Made by a program: the position numbers and the translations under genes. A stretch of 64,000 bases of DNA from Bacillota bacterium (lineage in GTDB: Bacteria > Bacillota > Clostridia > Christensenellales > CAG-138): NCBI GenBank assembly GCA_023390655.1, contig JAEWCL010000009.1, positions 1 through 64,000 on the forward strand. The letters run 5' to 3'. Shown here one piece after another: positions 22,877 through 31,473 of the stretch. The notes beneath the pieces were generated by a model. It had not been told where the DNA came from and ran no database searches. It saw only the letters and a list, made by a program, of their open reading frames with translations. Every line of letters begins with the position of its first letter. The stretch's first letter is position 1.

Positions 22877-24610
22877 ATGGAACAGAACACGCACAAACGC
22901 GCGGTATCCTTAAAATGGCGGCTCGTCATCATCGTGCTGCTGTGCTGGGTGCTGCCCGTCATTCTCATACTCGGCGTGGTAGGGGCCTATTCCTACTCCC
23001 AGGTGAAACGGCAAATCGCCGACACCATAACGGTCAGCGCGCAGAACGCCGCAAATATGGTAAAGTCCGGCATGGAAAACGCGCTCTCCGATTCGCGCGC
23101 CGCCTCCTACGACCCCACCATACGCACCGCTTACGCCACCTACCAGAATGACGGGGATGAAGTGGCCCTTTATGGCACGCTCATCGAGTATCTCACCCGC
23201 CAGTACCGGTATAACGATGTGTTTACCACCACCATGCTGTTCTTTTTAAGCGAGCCGGACAGCATCTACTACATCAACAACAACGCCAACGCCAACGCAT
23301 ATGGATTTGTGCGCAAATATGTCGCCACCATTCACGATGACGTGCAGGCGCTCTCTTCCGAAATCGGCACCAACATCCGTTTTGTCGCGCACGATGAAAC
23401 GCTGTACATGGTCAGAAACCTTGTGGACAGCTCCTTCGAGCCATACGCCGTACTCGTCATGCAGATTGACAAGGCCATACTGTTCCGGGAGCTGACCGGT
23501 ATCGTCTGGCTGACGGACGCCACAGTTTCTTTGGACGGCGCATCCGTCACCGTGGTTGGCACAGGGGCCGATATTCCCGATACCTCAGAGCTTGTCAACG
23601 GCATACAGTATCTGGAGGAACGCGGGCTGGTGACGCTGCACCTAAGCCAGCGGCTCGAGCAGCATGCTGTTTCGTATTGCCTGCGGGTGGACAGCTCGCC
23701 GCTGTTAAGCAAGCTTTCCACCATGCAAAAGCTGCTGCTGCCCATCTCCATATTGGTGGTTCCGCTGTTTGTTATCGCCATACTTGCCTTTAACCGCCTC
23801 GTTTCCCGCCCGGTCAACCGCCTGGTGGAGTCAGCCGCCATCATCGAAAAAGGGGAGCTTGGCCACCAGGCGACGGATATCCCTTCAAGCTCTGAGTTCC
23901 GTTACCTGTATGAGCGGTTCAACAGCATGTCCATGAGCATGAAGGAGCAATTTGAGCGCAGCTATTATGAGCAGCTTGCCTTGCAGGACTCCCGCATGAA
24001 AGCGCTGCAATCCCAGATCAATCCCCATTTTTTAAACAATACGCTTGAGATCATCAACTGGGAGGCGCGCATGGCGGGGAACCTCAATGTGTCCAAGATG
24101 ATCGAGGCGCTCTCCACACTCCTTTCCGCCGCCACCGCGCGCGGCGGGAACCCCATGACACATTTGAGCGAGGAGCTGGCGTTTGTGGACGCGTATCTCT
24201 ATATCATCTCCGTTCGCATGGGTAAACGCCTGACTGTCGTCAAAGAAATTGACGGGGAACTTCTGCCGCTGCTTGTTCCGCGCCTCATCATGCAGCCGGT
24301 GGTAGAAAATGCCGTGGAGCACGGCATCACCCCGCGCCAGCGCGGCGTGCTCACGCTGCGCATCTATCAGCATGAGGGCCGGCTGTATCTGGAGGTAGAA
24401 AACGATGCGCCGCTGAGCGCCCCCGACAAAGCGGCGGTATCCCGCCTGCTGCAGGAGGAAAGCGCGGAAGGGGAAGAAACAAAGCCCGGGCAGGTTGGCA
24501 TACGCAACGTCAACCAGCGGCTCAAGCTCCTCTATGGAGACGAGGCCGGCCTATCTATCACAGAAACGGAAGCCGGGAGCACGCTTGCGCGCATCGCATT
24601 GCCCCTGTAA
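22877..24610 (+). CDS. YesM-type sensor histidine kinase
   Basis: 577 residues. An N-terminal span (residues about 15-38), a large extracellular sensing domain with a dCache-like length (about 40-285), a second span (LLLPISILVVPLFVIAILAF), a HAMP linker (RLVSRPVNRLVESAAIIEKG), then the His_kinase region QSQINPHFLNNTLEIINW with phospho-acceptor His384, and an ATPase domain with PVVENAVEHGI and a C-terminal VGIRNVNQRLKLLYG. YesM kinases sense extracellular sugars, usually with a binding protein, and pair with YesN-type AraC regulators. The partner here is encoded 3.5 kb downstream, beyond the three transporter genes. Confidence 0.93.
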   Translation: MEQNTHKRAVSLKWRLVIIVLLCWVLPVILILGVVGAYSYSQVKRQIADTITVSAQNAANMVKSGMENALSDSRAASYDPTIRTAYATYQNDGDEVALYGTLIEYLTRQYRYNDVFTTTMLFFLSEPDSIYYINNNANANAYGFVRKYVATIHDDVQALSSEIGTNIRFVAHDETLYMVRNLVDSSFEPYAVLVMQIDKAILFRELTGIVWLTDATVSLDGASVTVVGTGADIPDTSELVNGIQYLEERGLVTLHLSQRLEQHAVSYCLRVDSSPLLSKLSTMQKLLLPISILVVPLFVIAILAFNRLVSRPVNRLVESAAIIEKGELGHQATDIPSSSEFRYLYERFNSMSMSMKEQFERSYYEQLALQDSRMKALQSQINPHFLNNTLEIINWEARMAGNLNVSKMIEALSTLLSAATARGGNPMTHLSEELAFVDAYLYIISVRMGKRLTVVKEIDGELLPLLVPRLIMQPVVENAVEHGITPRQRGVLTLRIYQHEGRLYLEVENDAPLSAPDKAAVSRLLQEESAEGEETKPGQVGIRNVNQRLKLLYGDEAGLSITETEAGSTLARIALPL

Positions 24611-24752
24611 GGCATGCAACGGCGCAACGAGCGTCAAAAAAAGGCAAGGTCAGCAATACTGCTGCAGGCCCAATAAAGTTACAATATACTTGTCTTTCAC
24701 AAGACGCATCTTTTCTATCACATCCAAATATCAAAAATGGAGGACAAGGTAA

Positions 24753-26084
24753 ATGAAGAAACTGTTTGCTCTGTTGCTCGCAGCGCTTATGCTCGTGCTG
24801 GCCATTGGCTGCACCGCAGCGCCCACCCCGGCGGCAACCGAACCCTCTGCGCCCGCTGAAGCGACCAAAGCGCCCGTTCCTGAACCGACTGACGCGCCCA
24901 AGGGCCCCGTTCAGCTCGTTGTTGTGACTTCCTACGGCGGAGATGACGGCAACCGCCAGAATTATGAAGCCGCTTACAAAGCATATGAAGCCGCCAGCGG
25001 CAACGAAGTGCTCGACGCTTCCGCCACCTCCAACGAAGCCTGGAAAGCCAAGGTCATGACGGACTTTGAAACCGGCTCCGAGCCCGATGTTCTCTTCTAC
25101 TTCTCCGGTGTTGACGCCAACAAGCTCGTGGAAGCGGGCAAGGTCGTCTCCATCGACGAAATCCGAGCGGAATTCCCGGATTACGCCGCCAACATGAAAG
25201 ATTCCATGCTGCAGGCTTCCCCCGCGGACGGCAAGAAGTACACCGTACCCGTCAACGGCTACTGGGAAGGCATGTTCGTCAACAAGAAGGTGCTTGCGGA
25301 TTGCGGCGTTGCCGTCCCCGGCGCTGACTATACCTGGGATCAGTTCCTCAAAGATTGCGAAGTGATCAAGGGCAAGGGTTACGCCCCCGTCGCCGTCTCC
25401 CTACAGGAAGTTCCGCACTACTGGTTTGAGTTCGCGATTCTCAACCACGGCAACGTTTCCAACCACACCGCGCTTCCCGCCAACGCAACCGATGCGGTCG
25501 GCCAGAAGTGGGCATTGGGCCTTGACGATATCACGGCGCTCTACAAGGCCGGTTATCTCCCCAAGAACACCCTGACCGCAACCGATGCTGAAACCGTTCA
25601 GATGATGGCGGACAATCAGGCCGCATTCCTCATCGACGGCAGCTGGAAGATCGGCTGGTTCCAGGAGAACGCGAATGTGGAAGACTTCACCGTAACCTAT
25701 GTGCCCGGCGCAGGCGAGCGCAAGGCGACCGATATCATCGGCGGCCTCTCCATGGGTTATTACATCACCCGCAAGGCGTGGGAAGATCCCGCAAAGCGTC
25801 AGGCTGCCGTGGACTTTGTAACCGCCATGACCACGGATGAAGTGGTAAGCACCTTCGGCGCCACCGCCATCACCGCGCTCAAGAACGGCACCGTTCCTCC
25901 CGCCGATGCCGATAACCTCATCAAAGACGCGCTGACGATGACCAAGGGTTCCACCGGAATCTCCGGCGCGACGCAGGACGGCCTCAAGGCGGAAGCCCGC
26001 GCAGACCTCTTTGCCAACGTCAAGAACATTGTTGAAGGCAAGATCACCGCAGCGGACGCCATCACAAGCGCGCTGTCTAAGTAA
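24753..26084 (+). CDS. Sugar ABC transporter solute-binding lipoprotein
   Basis: 443 residues, extracellular solute-binding protein family 1. The signal peptide ends in a lipobox (LVLAIGC, lipidated Cys20), followed by a Pro/Ala/Thr-rich linker. The mature domain shows KVMTDFETGSEPDVLFYFSG, VPVNGYWEGMFVNKKVL and MADNQAAFLIDGSWKIG, typical of oligosaccharide-binding proteins. With a chitobiose-type phosphorylase downstream, the ligand is probably a chito-oligosaccharide (inference). A hairpin with a short T-rich tail (26116-26149) follows, likely to favour expression of this protein over the permeases. Confidence 0.92.
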   Translation: MKKLFALLLAALMLVLAIGCTAAPTPAATEPSAPAEATKAPVPEPTDAPKGPVQLVVVTSYGGDDGNRQNYEAAYKAYEAASGNEVLDASATSNEAWKAKVMTDFETGSEPDVLFYFSGVDANKLVEAGKVVSIDEIRAEFPDYAANMKDSMLQASPADGKKYTVPVNGYWEGMFVNKKVLADCGVAVPGADYTWDQFLKDCEVIKGKGYAPVAVSLQEVPHYWFEFAILNHGNVSNHTALPANATDAVGQKWALGLDDITALYKAGYLPKNTLTATDAETVQMMADNQAAFLIDGSWKIGWFQENANVEDFTVTYVPGAGERKATDIIGGLSMGYYITRKAWEDPAKRQAAVDFVTAMTTDEVVSTFGATAITALKNGTVPPADADNLIKDALTMTKGSTGISGATQDGLKAEARADLFANVKNIVEGKITAADAITSALSK

Positions 26085-26115
26085 CCCTTCCCACAAGGGA
26101 ACCATGAAAAAGCGG

Positions 26116-26149
26116 GGCTGTCCGGGGCACTCCCGGGCAGCCTTTCTCT
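26116..26149 (+). terminator. Partial terminator after the binding-protein gene
   Basis: GGCTG-T-CCGGG pairs with CCCGG-G-CAGCC around GCACT, followed by TTTCTCT. It probably reduces but does not stop transcription into the permease genes, a common layout in ABC operons. Confidence 0.6.
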
Positions 26150-26174
26150 AAGCAGCCGGAGAGGATGATCCAAC

Positions 26175-27071
26175 ATGAACACGACCTCGACCATATTCAA
26201 GAAAAAAAGCCCGCTGTTTTTTTTCCTGCTCCCCGCGTTCGCATTTCTGGCGCTGTACCTGTTCTATCCGTTTGTAATGAACATTGCGAACAGCTTTTCC
26301 AAGATTTCCGGCCTCGGCACAGCCGCCGAAGGACTCAACGATCCCTGGTACCTCAATTACACAAAGCTCTTTTCCGATCCGCTGATGGGCACCGCCATCC
26401 AGAACAGCCTTTTGCTGATGGTATGCACCATCGTGTTCCAGGTGGGCGTCGCGCTCATACTCGCCCTGCTTGTTGACAACATCCGGCGCGGGCACGAATT
26501 TTTCCGCACGGTATACTTTTTCCCCATCGTCATCAGCGCAACGGCGCTGGGACTGCTGTTCAACCTCATCTTCCTGTACAACGGAGGCATGCTCAACCAG
26601 TTGCTTGAAAAAGTATTTGGCCTGGCCGAATATATCGACTGGAAGGATGAAAGCCACTTTCTCTTCACCATGTTCTCCCCTGTCATGTGGCAGTACGTAG
26701 GGTTCTATTTCGTCATCATCATTACAGGCTTAAACAATATTTCACCCGAAATTTACGAGGCGGCAAACCTGGACGGCGCAAGCGGATGGAAGCGTGTGCG
26801 CTATGTGACACTGCCTCTTCTACACAACGTGCTCGTTACCTGCCTTGTGCTCGCCATCACAGGCGCGCTCAAAACCTTTGACCTCCCCTGGGTCATGATG
26901 GGGTCCGGCATTCCCATGGACAGATCGTGGCTGACCGGCACGTATATGTATAACCAGACCTTCCTGCGCAACGACGTCGACTACGGCTCCACCATCGCCA
27001 TCGTCATCGTGGTGCTGGGCGTGGCGATTTCCAAGCTCGCCAACACAGTATTCAAGGAAAAGGATTATTAA
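26175..27071 (+). CDS. Sugar ABC transporter permease, MalF/UgpA type
   Basis: 298 residues, about six membrane spans. The conserved cytoplasmic EAA loop that contacts the ATPase is EIYEAANLDGASGWKRVRYV. The N-terminal FFFLLPAFAFLALYLFYPF is typical of the first span. It works with the next gene product as a heterodimeric channel. Good ribosome binding site GGAGAGGA. It lies two bases before the next gene. Confidence 0.93.
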   Translation: MNTTSTIFKKKSPLFFFLLPAFAFLALYLFYPFVMNIANSFSKISGLGTAAEGLNDPWYLNYTKLFSDPLMGTAIQNSLLLMVCTIVFQVGVALILALLVDNIRRGHEFFRTVYFFPIVISATALGLLFNLIFLYNGGMLNQLLEKVFGLAEYIDWKDESHFLFTMFSPVMWQYVGFYFVIIITGLNNISPEIYEAANLDGASGWKRVRYVTLPLLHNVLVTCLVLAITGALKTFDLPWVMMGSGIPMDRSWLTGTYMYNQTFLRNDVDYGSTIAIVIVVLGVAISKLANTVFKEKDY

Positions 27072-27073
27072 AC

Positions 27074-27967
27074 ATGGAACAGCCAGCAATCATGAGGCCA
27101 CAAGCGAAGAAGCGCCGCTTTCCATGGTCCAAAACGCTCACATACGTTCCGTTGAGCGTCTGGGCGCTGACCACGATATACCCCTTCTTCTGGGTGATCA
27201 TTAACTCCTTCCGCGTCAAGGGGCAGATCCGTTCAGACAGCTTTTCCATTCCATGGCCATGGCTGTCCTCCTTCACGCTGGACAATTACCGCACCACGTT
27301 TGAGCGTGCGGATATGGTGACGGCCTACCGCAACAGCCTGCTGCTTTCCATCACCGTCACAGTGGTGGTAGTGCTTCTTGCGGGGCTTGCCGCCTACGGC
27401 ATGGTGCGCTATGAATTTAAGGGGAAGAAGCTGTTGCATTCACTCATCATCGCCAGCATGATGTTTCCCGTGTTCTCCACCATCATTCCCGTATTCCGTA
27501 TGGAAGCCGCCTGGGGCATTGCAGGGACGACCAAGCCCTTTCTTTCCCTGCTTGCGACAGCGCTGCCGCAAATTGCTGGAAACCTGTCGTTTGCAACGGT
27601 GGTGCTGATGGGCTTCATACGCTCGCTTCCTGTGGATATGGAGGAAGCGGCGTATCTCGACGGCTGCAACGTGTTCCAGATCTATTTTAAGATCATCATG
27701 CCCGTTGCGCGGCCATCATTTGCGACAGTTGCCATCTTCTCCTTCCTGTGGTCGTACAATGATCTGTTTACACAGATGTTCTTTCTGGGCCTGCCCAAGG
27801 AAAAAACCATCACGTTGCTGCTCAATGAAATCAGCTCCCAGGCGGGCGTCAATTATGGCTTTATGGCTGCCGCAGTCGTCGTTGTGGTCATTCCCGTGGT
27901 GATCGTCTATATCCTGCTGCAAAAGAACATTATCAAGGGGCTGACCGCAGGAGCGATTAAGGGTTAA
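27074..27967 (+). CDS. Sugar ABC transporter permease, MalG/UgpE type
   Basis: 297 residues, six spans, partner of the preceding permease. The EAA loop is DMEEAAYLDGCNVFQIYFK, and the segment IIASMMFPVFSTIIPVFRM is typical of the MalG branch. No ATPase gene lies in this cluster, so the transporter must rely on a shared MsmX/UgpC-type ATPase encoded elsewhere (known for many Firmicutes carbohydrate ABC transporters; inferred here). A terminator-like hairpin follows. Confidence 0.93.
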   Translation: MEQPAIMRPQAKKRRFPWSKTLTYVPLSVWALTTIYPFFWVIINSFRVKGQIRSDSFSIPWPWLSSFTLDNYRTTFERADMVTAYRNSLLLSITVTVVVVLLAGLAAYGMVRYEFKGKKLLHSLIIASMMFPVFSTIIPVFRMEAAWGIAGTTKPFLSLLATALPQIAGNLSFATVVLMGFIRSLPVDMEEAAYLDGCNVFQIYFKIIMPVARPSFATVAIFSFLWSYNDLFTQMFFLGLPKEKTITLLLNEISSQAGVNYGFMAAAVVVVVIPVVIVYILLQKNIIKGLTAGAIKG

Positions 27968-28006
27968 AGGAATGGCGTTTAAGGGCAAAGCCCCTGAATA
28001 CGCAGC

Positions 28007-28043
28007 AAGTGATGCATCTTTCTCAGGAAAGGTGCATCACTTT
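28007..28043 (+). terminator. Terminator after the transporter genes
   Basis: AAGTGATGCATCTTTC and GAAAGGTGCATCACTT form a 16-bp stem with one G-U pair, followed by TTATGG. It separates the permease genes from the response regulator gene. Confidence 0.65.
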
Positions 28044-28072
28044 ATGGTAAACTATGTGTGGAGGTGACCGGT

Positions 28073-28852
28073 ATGTGGAAGGTTGTTCTCATCGACGACG
28101 AAGAGATCATCGTCGAAGGGCTCAGGCGCATCGTTCCCTGGGAACAGCATGGCTGCGAGGTCGCTGCCGCCGCATACAACGCCGCGGAGGGTGAGCGCGC
28201 GATCCGTGCGCACACGCCGCATATCGTTGTAACAGACATCAAAATGCCGGATACGGACGGCCTGACCATGCTCGCGGGGCTTCGGAGCGAATTCCCGGAT
28301 ATGCAGGTGATCGTGCTTTCCGGCCACAACGATTTTGCCTATGCACAGCAGGCAATCAAGCTTGGCGTACGCCGGTTTTTATTAAAGCCCTCCAAGATGG
28401 AAGAGATTGAAGAAGCGTTGCTCTGTGCGGTATCGCATCTCAATGAAAAAGCAACGGACGGTTCCATGGAAGAGGAAGTGCCCGAGGAGCAGGCTTCGAG
28501 TGCCGGCAGCTATGTGGTGCGCCAGGCAATCGCCTATATGGAGGAACATTACGCGGAACGCCTCACCCTGCAGACGGTGGCGGAGCACTGCTATGTGTCC
28601 CAATGGCACCTTTCAAAGCTTCTTAACAAGCACGCGGAGCAATCGTTTTATGACCTTCTCAACACCGTGCGCATCAACCGCGCAAAAGAAATGCTGCACG
28701 ACCCAAGCCTGAAGATCAGCGAAATCTGCGAGAGGACGGGATATGCGGATACAGCGCACTTTGCTCGCGTATTCAAGCGCATTGCAGGCATGAGCGCCAA
28801 CGAATACCGCAACACCGTCTGCCTGGGAAAAACACGTCCGACAGGCAATTGA
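28073..28852 (+). CDS. YesN-type AraC-family response regulator
   Basis: 259 residues. Receiver domain (residues 1-120) with acidic pair IDDEE, phospho-acceptor Asp55 in VVTDIKMPDTDG, Ser in VIVLSGHNDF and Lys in FLLKPSK. The C-terminal 100 residues are an AraC/XylS DNA-binding domain (LTLQTVAEHCYVSQWHLSKL, then ISEICERTGYADTAHFARVF, and ANEYR). The ATG at 28073 follows GGAGGTGACCGGT. It is the cognate partner of the YesM kinase and probably activates the transporter and phosphorylase genes. Confidence 0.93.
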   Translation: MWKVVLIDDEEIIVEGLRRIVPWEQHGCEVAAAAYNAAEGERAIRAHTPHIVVTDIKMPDTDGLTMLAGLRSEFPDMQVIVLSGHNDFAYAQQAIKLGVRRFLLKPSKMEEIEEALLCAVSHLNEKATDGSMEEEVPEEQASSAGSYVVRQAIAYMEEHYAERLTLQTVAEHCYVSQWHLSKLLNKHAEQSFYDLLNTVRINRAKEMLHDPSLKISEICERTGYADTAHFARVFKRIAGMSANEYRNTVCLGKTRPTGN

Positions 28853-28887
28853 CCGGCCGCGGCAAAAACCGACAAGCAGAAGCAATT

Positions 28888-28928
28888 AATCGCAGCCTGA
28901 GCACTTTTTCAGAGTGCGGGCTGCGATT
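28888..28928 (+). terminator. Terminator-like hairpin after the response regulator
   Basis: AATCGCAGCC pairs with GGCTGCGATT, with an inner GCACT/AGTGC stem. The tail TATACTATT is only partly T-rich. Confidence 0.6.
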
Positions 28929-28947
28929 TATACTATTCACATAAAAG

Positions 28948-29029
28948 CGTGGACAAATCATTGTCCACGGCTAAGGAAACTAGTATTTACGAATCCGCTC
29001 TATAAGGAAAGCTTCCATGCGGATTCGTA
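28948..29029 (+). promoter_or_regulatory. Two perfect inverted repeats upstream of the phosphorylase gene
   Basis: First, CGTGGACAA-ATCA-TTGTCCACG (28948-28969). Second, TACGAATCCGC (28988-28998) and GCGGATTCGTA (29019-29029), enclosing a smaller GGAA-AGC-TTCC dyad. They lie 50-135 bp before the phosphorylase start and are candidate binding sites for the YesN regulator or a repressor. No consensus promoter stands out. Confidence 0.55.
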
Positions 29030-29081
29030 TCATACTTTGTGTAGATAAGGTAAAATACGTTACACAATGCCGGAGGACAGC

Positions 29082-31469
29082 ATGCAATACGGTCATTTTG
29101 ATACAAACGCAAGAGAATACGTGATCGACCGGGTGGATCTGCCCGTTTCCTGGACAAACTACATCGGCACAAAGGATATGTGCGGGGTGTTCAACCACAC
29201 AGCAGGCGGATACCTCTTTTACAAATCCCCGGAATACCACCGCATCACCCGTTTCCGCCCCAACGGCATACCGATGGACGGCCCTGGCCACTATGTGTAC
29301 CTGCGGGACGATGAAACGGGAGAATACTGGAGCATTTCCTGGCAGCCTGTGGGAAAGCCCCTCGATACAGCGCAGTATTCCTGCCGCCACGGGCTTTCCT
29401 ACACCGTTTATACATGTGAATACAACGGCATCCGCGCAACGCAGAAGCTCTCCATCATGATGGACGATCCCGTGGAAATCTGGGATATCTCACTGACTAA
29501 CTACAGCGGCAGAGCGCGCAGCATCAGCGTGTTTTCCTACTGTGAATTCTCCTTCCACCACATCGCCATGGACAACCAGAATTTCCAGATGAGCCTGTAT
29601 GCGGCAGGTTCCCGCTATGAAAACGGCATCATCGAGCACGACCTCTATTATGAGGAAAACGGCTACCAGTTCTTTACCGCAAGCTTTGCGCCGGACAGCT
29701 TTGACTGCCTCAGGGACAACTTTATCGGCCCCTATCATACGGAACGCAACCCGGCTGCGGTGGAGCGCGGGGAATGTTCCAACAGCTTTGAAAAAGGCGG
29801 CAACCACTGCGGCGCGCTGCACAAGCGGTTCTCGCTTGAAGCGGACGGCGTCGAGCGGTTCTTCTTCCTGCTCGGCGAGGGCAAAATAGACGACGGCGCG
29901 GCGATGCGCGCCCGCTACGGCAGCCCGGAAGCCGCCGACGCGCAGGGCAGAAAGCTTGCCGCCTTCTGGGAAGAACGGCTTTCCCGGCTGCAGATTGAAA
30001 CGCCAAGTGCCGGTATGAATGCGCTTATCAACACCTGGACGCTGTACCAGAGTGAAATCAACGTATTGTTCTCCCGCTTCTCCTCGTTTATCGAGGTGGG
30101 CGGCCGCACGGGCTTAGGCTATCGCGATACCGCGCAGGACGCTATGACCATCCCGCACGCGGAGCCCGAAGCCTGCAAAATGCGCATTTTGCAGCTGATG
30201 CGGGCGCTGACCTCGCATGGCTACGGCCTGCACCTGTTTGAGCCAAGATGGTTTGCGCCGGAGGAGGAAAAGCCCTTCAAATCCCCCACCGTCGTCCCCA
30301 CGCCGGAAAAATCGAACTATGTGCACGGGCTAAAGGACGCCTGCTCGGACGATGCGCTCTGGCTTGTCGGCGCTGTCGTCAATTATGTGAAGGAAACCGG
30401 GGACTTTGACCTCCTGTCCGTCACGCTTCCGTATGCGGATGAAGGGGAAGATACAATTTACGCCCACCTCAAGCGCATCCTTCTGTTCACCGCCCGGGAA
30501 ACCGGCCCCAACGGCATTGCAAAGGGCCTGCGGGCGGACTGGAACGACTGCCTGAATCTTGGCGGCGGAGAAAGCGCGATGGTCAGCTTTTTGCATTACT
30601 GGGCGCTCAACCAGTTTGTAGAGCTCGCCAAACACCTCAAGCACGATGAGGACGCGTTCTACTTTTCCTCTATGGCAAAGGATGTCCGGCGCCGCTGCGA
30701 GGATGTGCTCTGGGACGGCGCGTGGTACATCCGCGGCATTACGGCGGACGGCCGCAAAATCGGCACCGCAAAGGATATCGAGGGCAAGGTGCATCTGGAG
30801 AGCAATACCTGGGCGGTGCTTTCGGGCGCAGCCTCACCGGAGCGCGCAAAGGCCTGCATGGACGCCGTGCGGGAGTACCTCTTTACGGAATACGGCCTGA
30901 TGCTCAACGCCCCGCCCTACACGAAGCCCGACGAGGGCATCGGCTTTGTCACCCGCGTATATCCGGGCGTCAAGGAAAACGGCGCAATCTTTTCCCACCC
31001 CAACCCCTGGGCGTGGGCCGCGGAATGCGCTTTAGGCCGCGGGGACGCCGCCATGACGTATTATGACGCGCTCTCCCCCTACAACCAGAACGATAAAATC
31101 GAAATCCGGCAGGCGGAACCCTATACCTACTGCCAGTTCGTCATGGGGCGCGCGCACACGGCGTTTGGCCGGGCGCGGCATCCGTTCATGACGGGCAGCG
31201 CGGGCTGGGCATACTTCAGCGCCACGCAGTATATGCTGGGCATCCGCCCCGGGTTTGACGGGATGGTTGTTGACCCGTGCATTCCAAAGGATTGGGAAGG
31301 CTTCTCTATCACGCGTGTCTACCGGGGCGGTACCTACCGCATCTGGGTCAACAACCCGCATGGGGTGGAGAAAGGCGTTGTGTCCATACTGGCCGGCGGA
31401 CGGCAGGTAGAAAAAATCCCGCTGCTCAAGCCTGGCGAAGCGTGCGATATCGTTGTGGAAATGGGGTAA
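29082..31469 (+). CDS. chbP: GH94 phosphorylase, chitobiose phosphorylase type
   Basis: 795 residues, glycoside hydrolase family 94. These enzymes cleave a beta-linked disaccharide with inorganic phosphate, giving a sugar 1-phosphate. The N-terminal region (GYLFYKSPEYHRITRFRPNG, GHYVYLRDDETGEYWSISWQ) and the active-site region (GLRADWNDCLNLGGGES, with the general acid Asp) agree closely, as I remember them, with Vibrio N,N'-diacetylchitobiose phosphorylase, rather than with cellobiose phosphorylase. ENGAIFSHPNPWAW and GSAGWAY are also in place. The second ATG (29082) is chosen, as GGAGG lies just before it and overlaps the first. No signal peptide, so it acts in the cytoplasm. The downstream mutase and NagB support an amino-sugar substrate. 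Confidence 0.88.
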   Translation: MQYGHFDTNAREYVIDRVDLPVSWTNYIGTKDMCGVFNHTAGGYLFYKSPEYHRITRFRPNGIPMDGPGHYVYLRDDETGEYWSISWQPVGKPLDTAQYSCRHGLSYTVYTCEYNGIRATQKLSIMMDDPVEIWDISLTNYSGRARSISVFSYCEFSFHHIAMDNQNFQMSLYAAGSRYENGIIEHDLYYEENGYQFFTASFAPDSFDCLRDNFIGPYHTERNPAAVERGECSNSFEKGGNHCGALHKRFSLEADGVERFFFLLGEGKIDDGAAMRARYGSPEAADAQGRKLAAFWEERLSRLQIETPSAGMNALINTWTLYQSEINVLFSRFSSFIEVGGRTGLGYRDTAQDAMTIPHAEPEACKMRILQLMRALTSHGYGLHLFEPRWFAPEEEKPFKSPTVVPTPEKSNYVHGLKDACSDDALWLVGAVVNYVKETGDFDLLSVTLPYADEGEDTIYAHLKRILLFTARETGPNGIAKGLRADWNDCLNLGGGESAMVSFLHYWALNQFVELAKHLKHDEDAFYFSSMAKDVRRRCEDVLWDGAWYIRGITADGRKIGTAKDIEGKVHLESNTWAVLSGAASPERAKACMDAVREYLFTEYGLMLNAPPYTKPDEGIGFVTRVYPGVKENGAIFSHPNPWAWAAECALGRGDAAMTYYDALSPYNQNDKIEIRQAEPYTYCQFVMGRAHTAFGRARHPFMTGSAGWAYFSATQYMLGIRPGFDGMVVDPCIPKDWEGFSITRVYRGGTYRIWVNNPHGVEKGVVSILAGGRQVEKIPLLKPGEACDIVVEMG

Positions 31470-31473
31470 GGAT

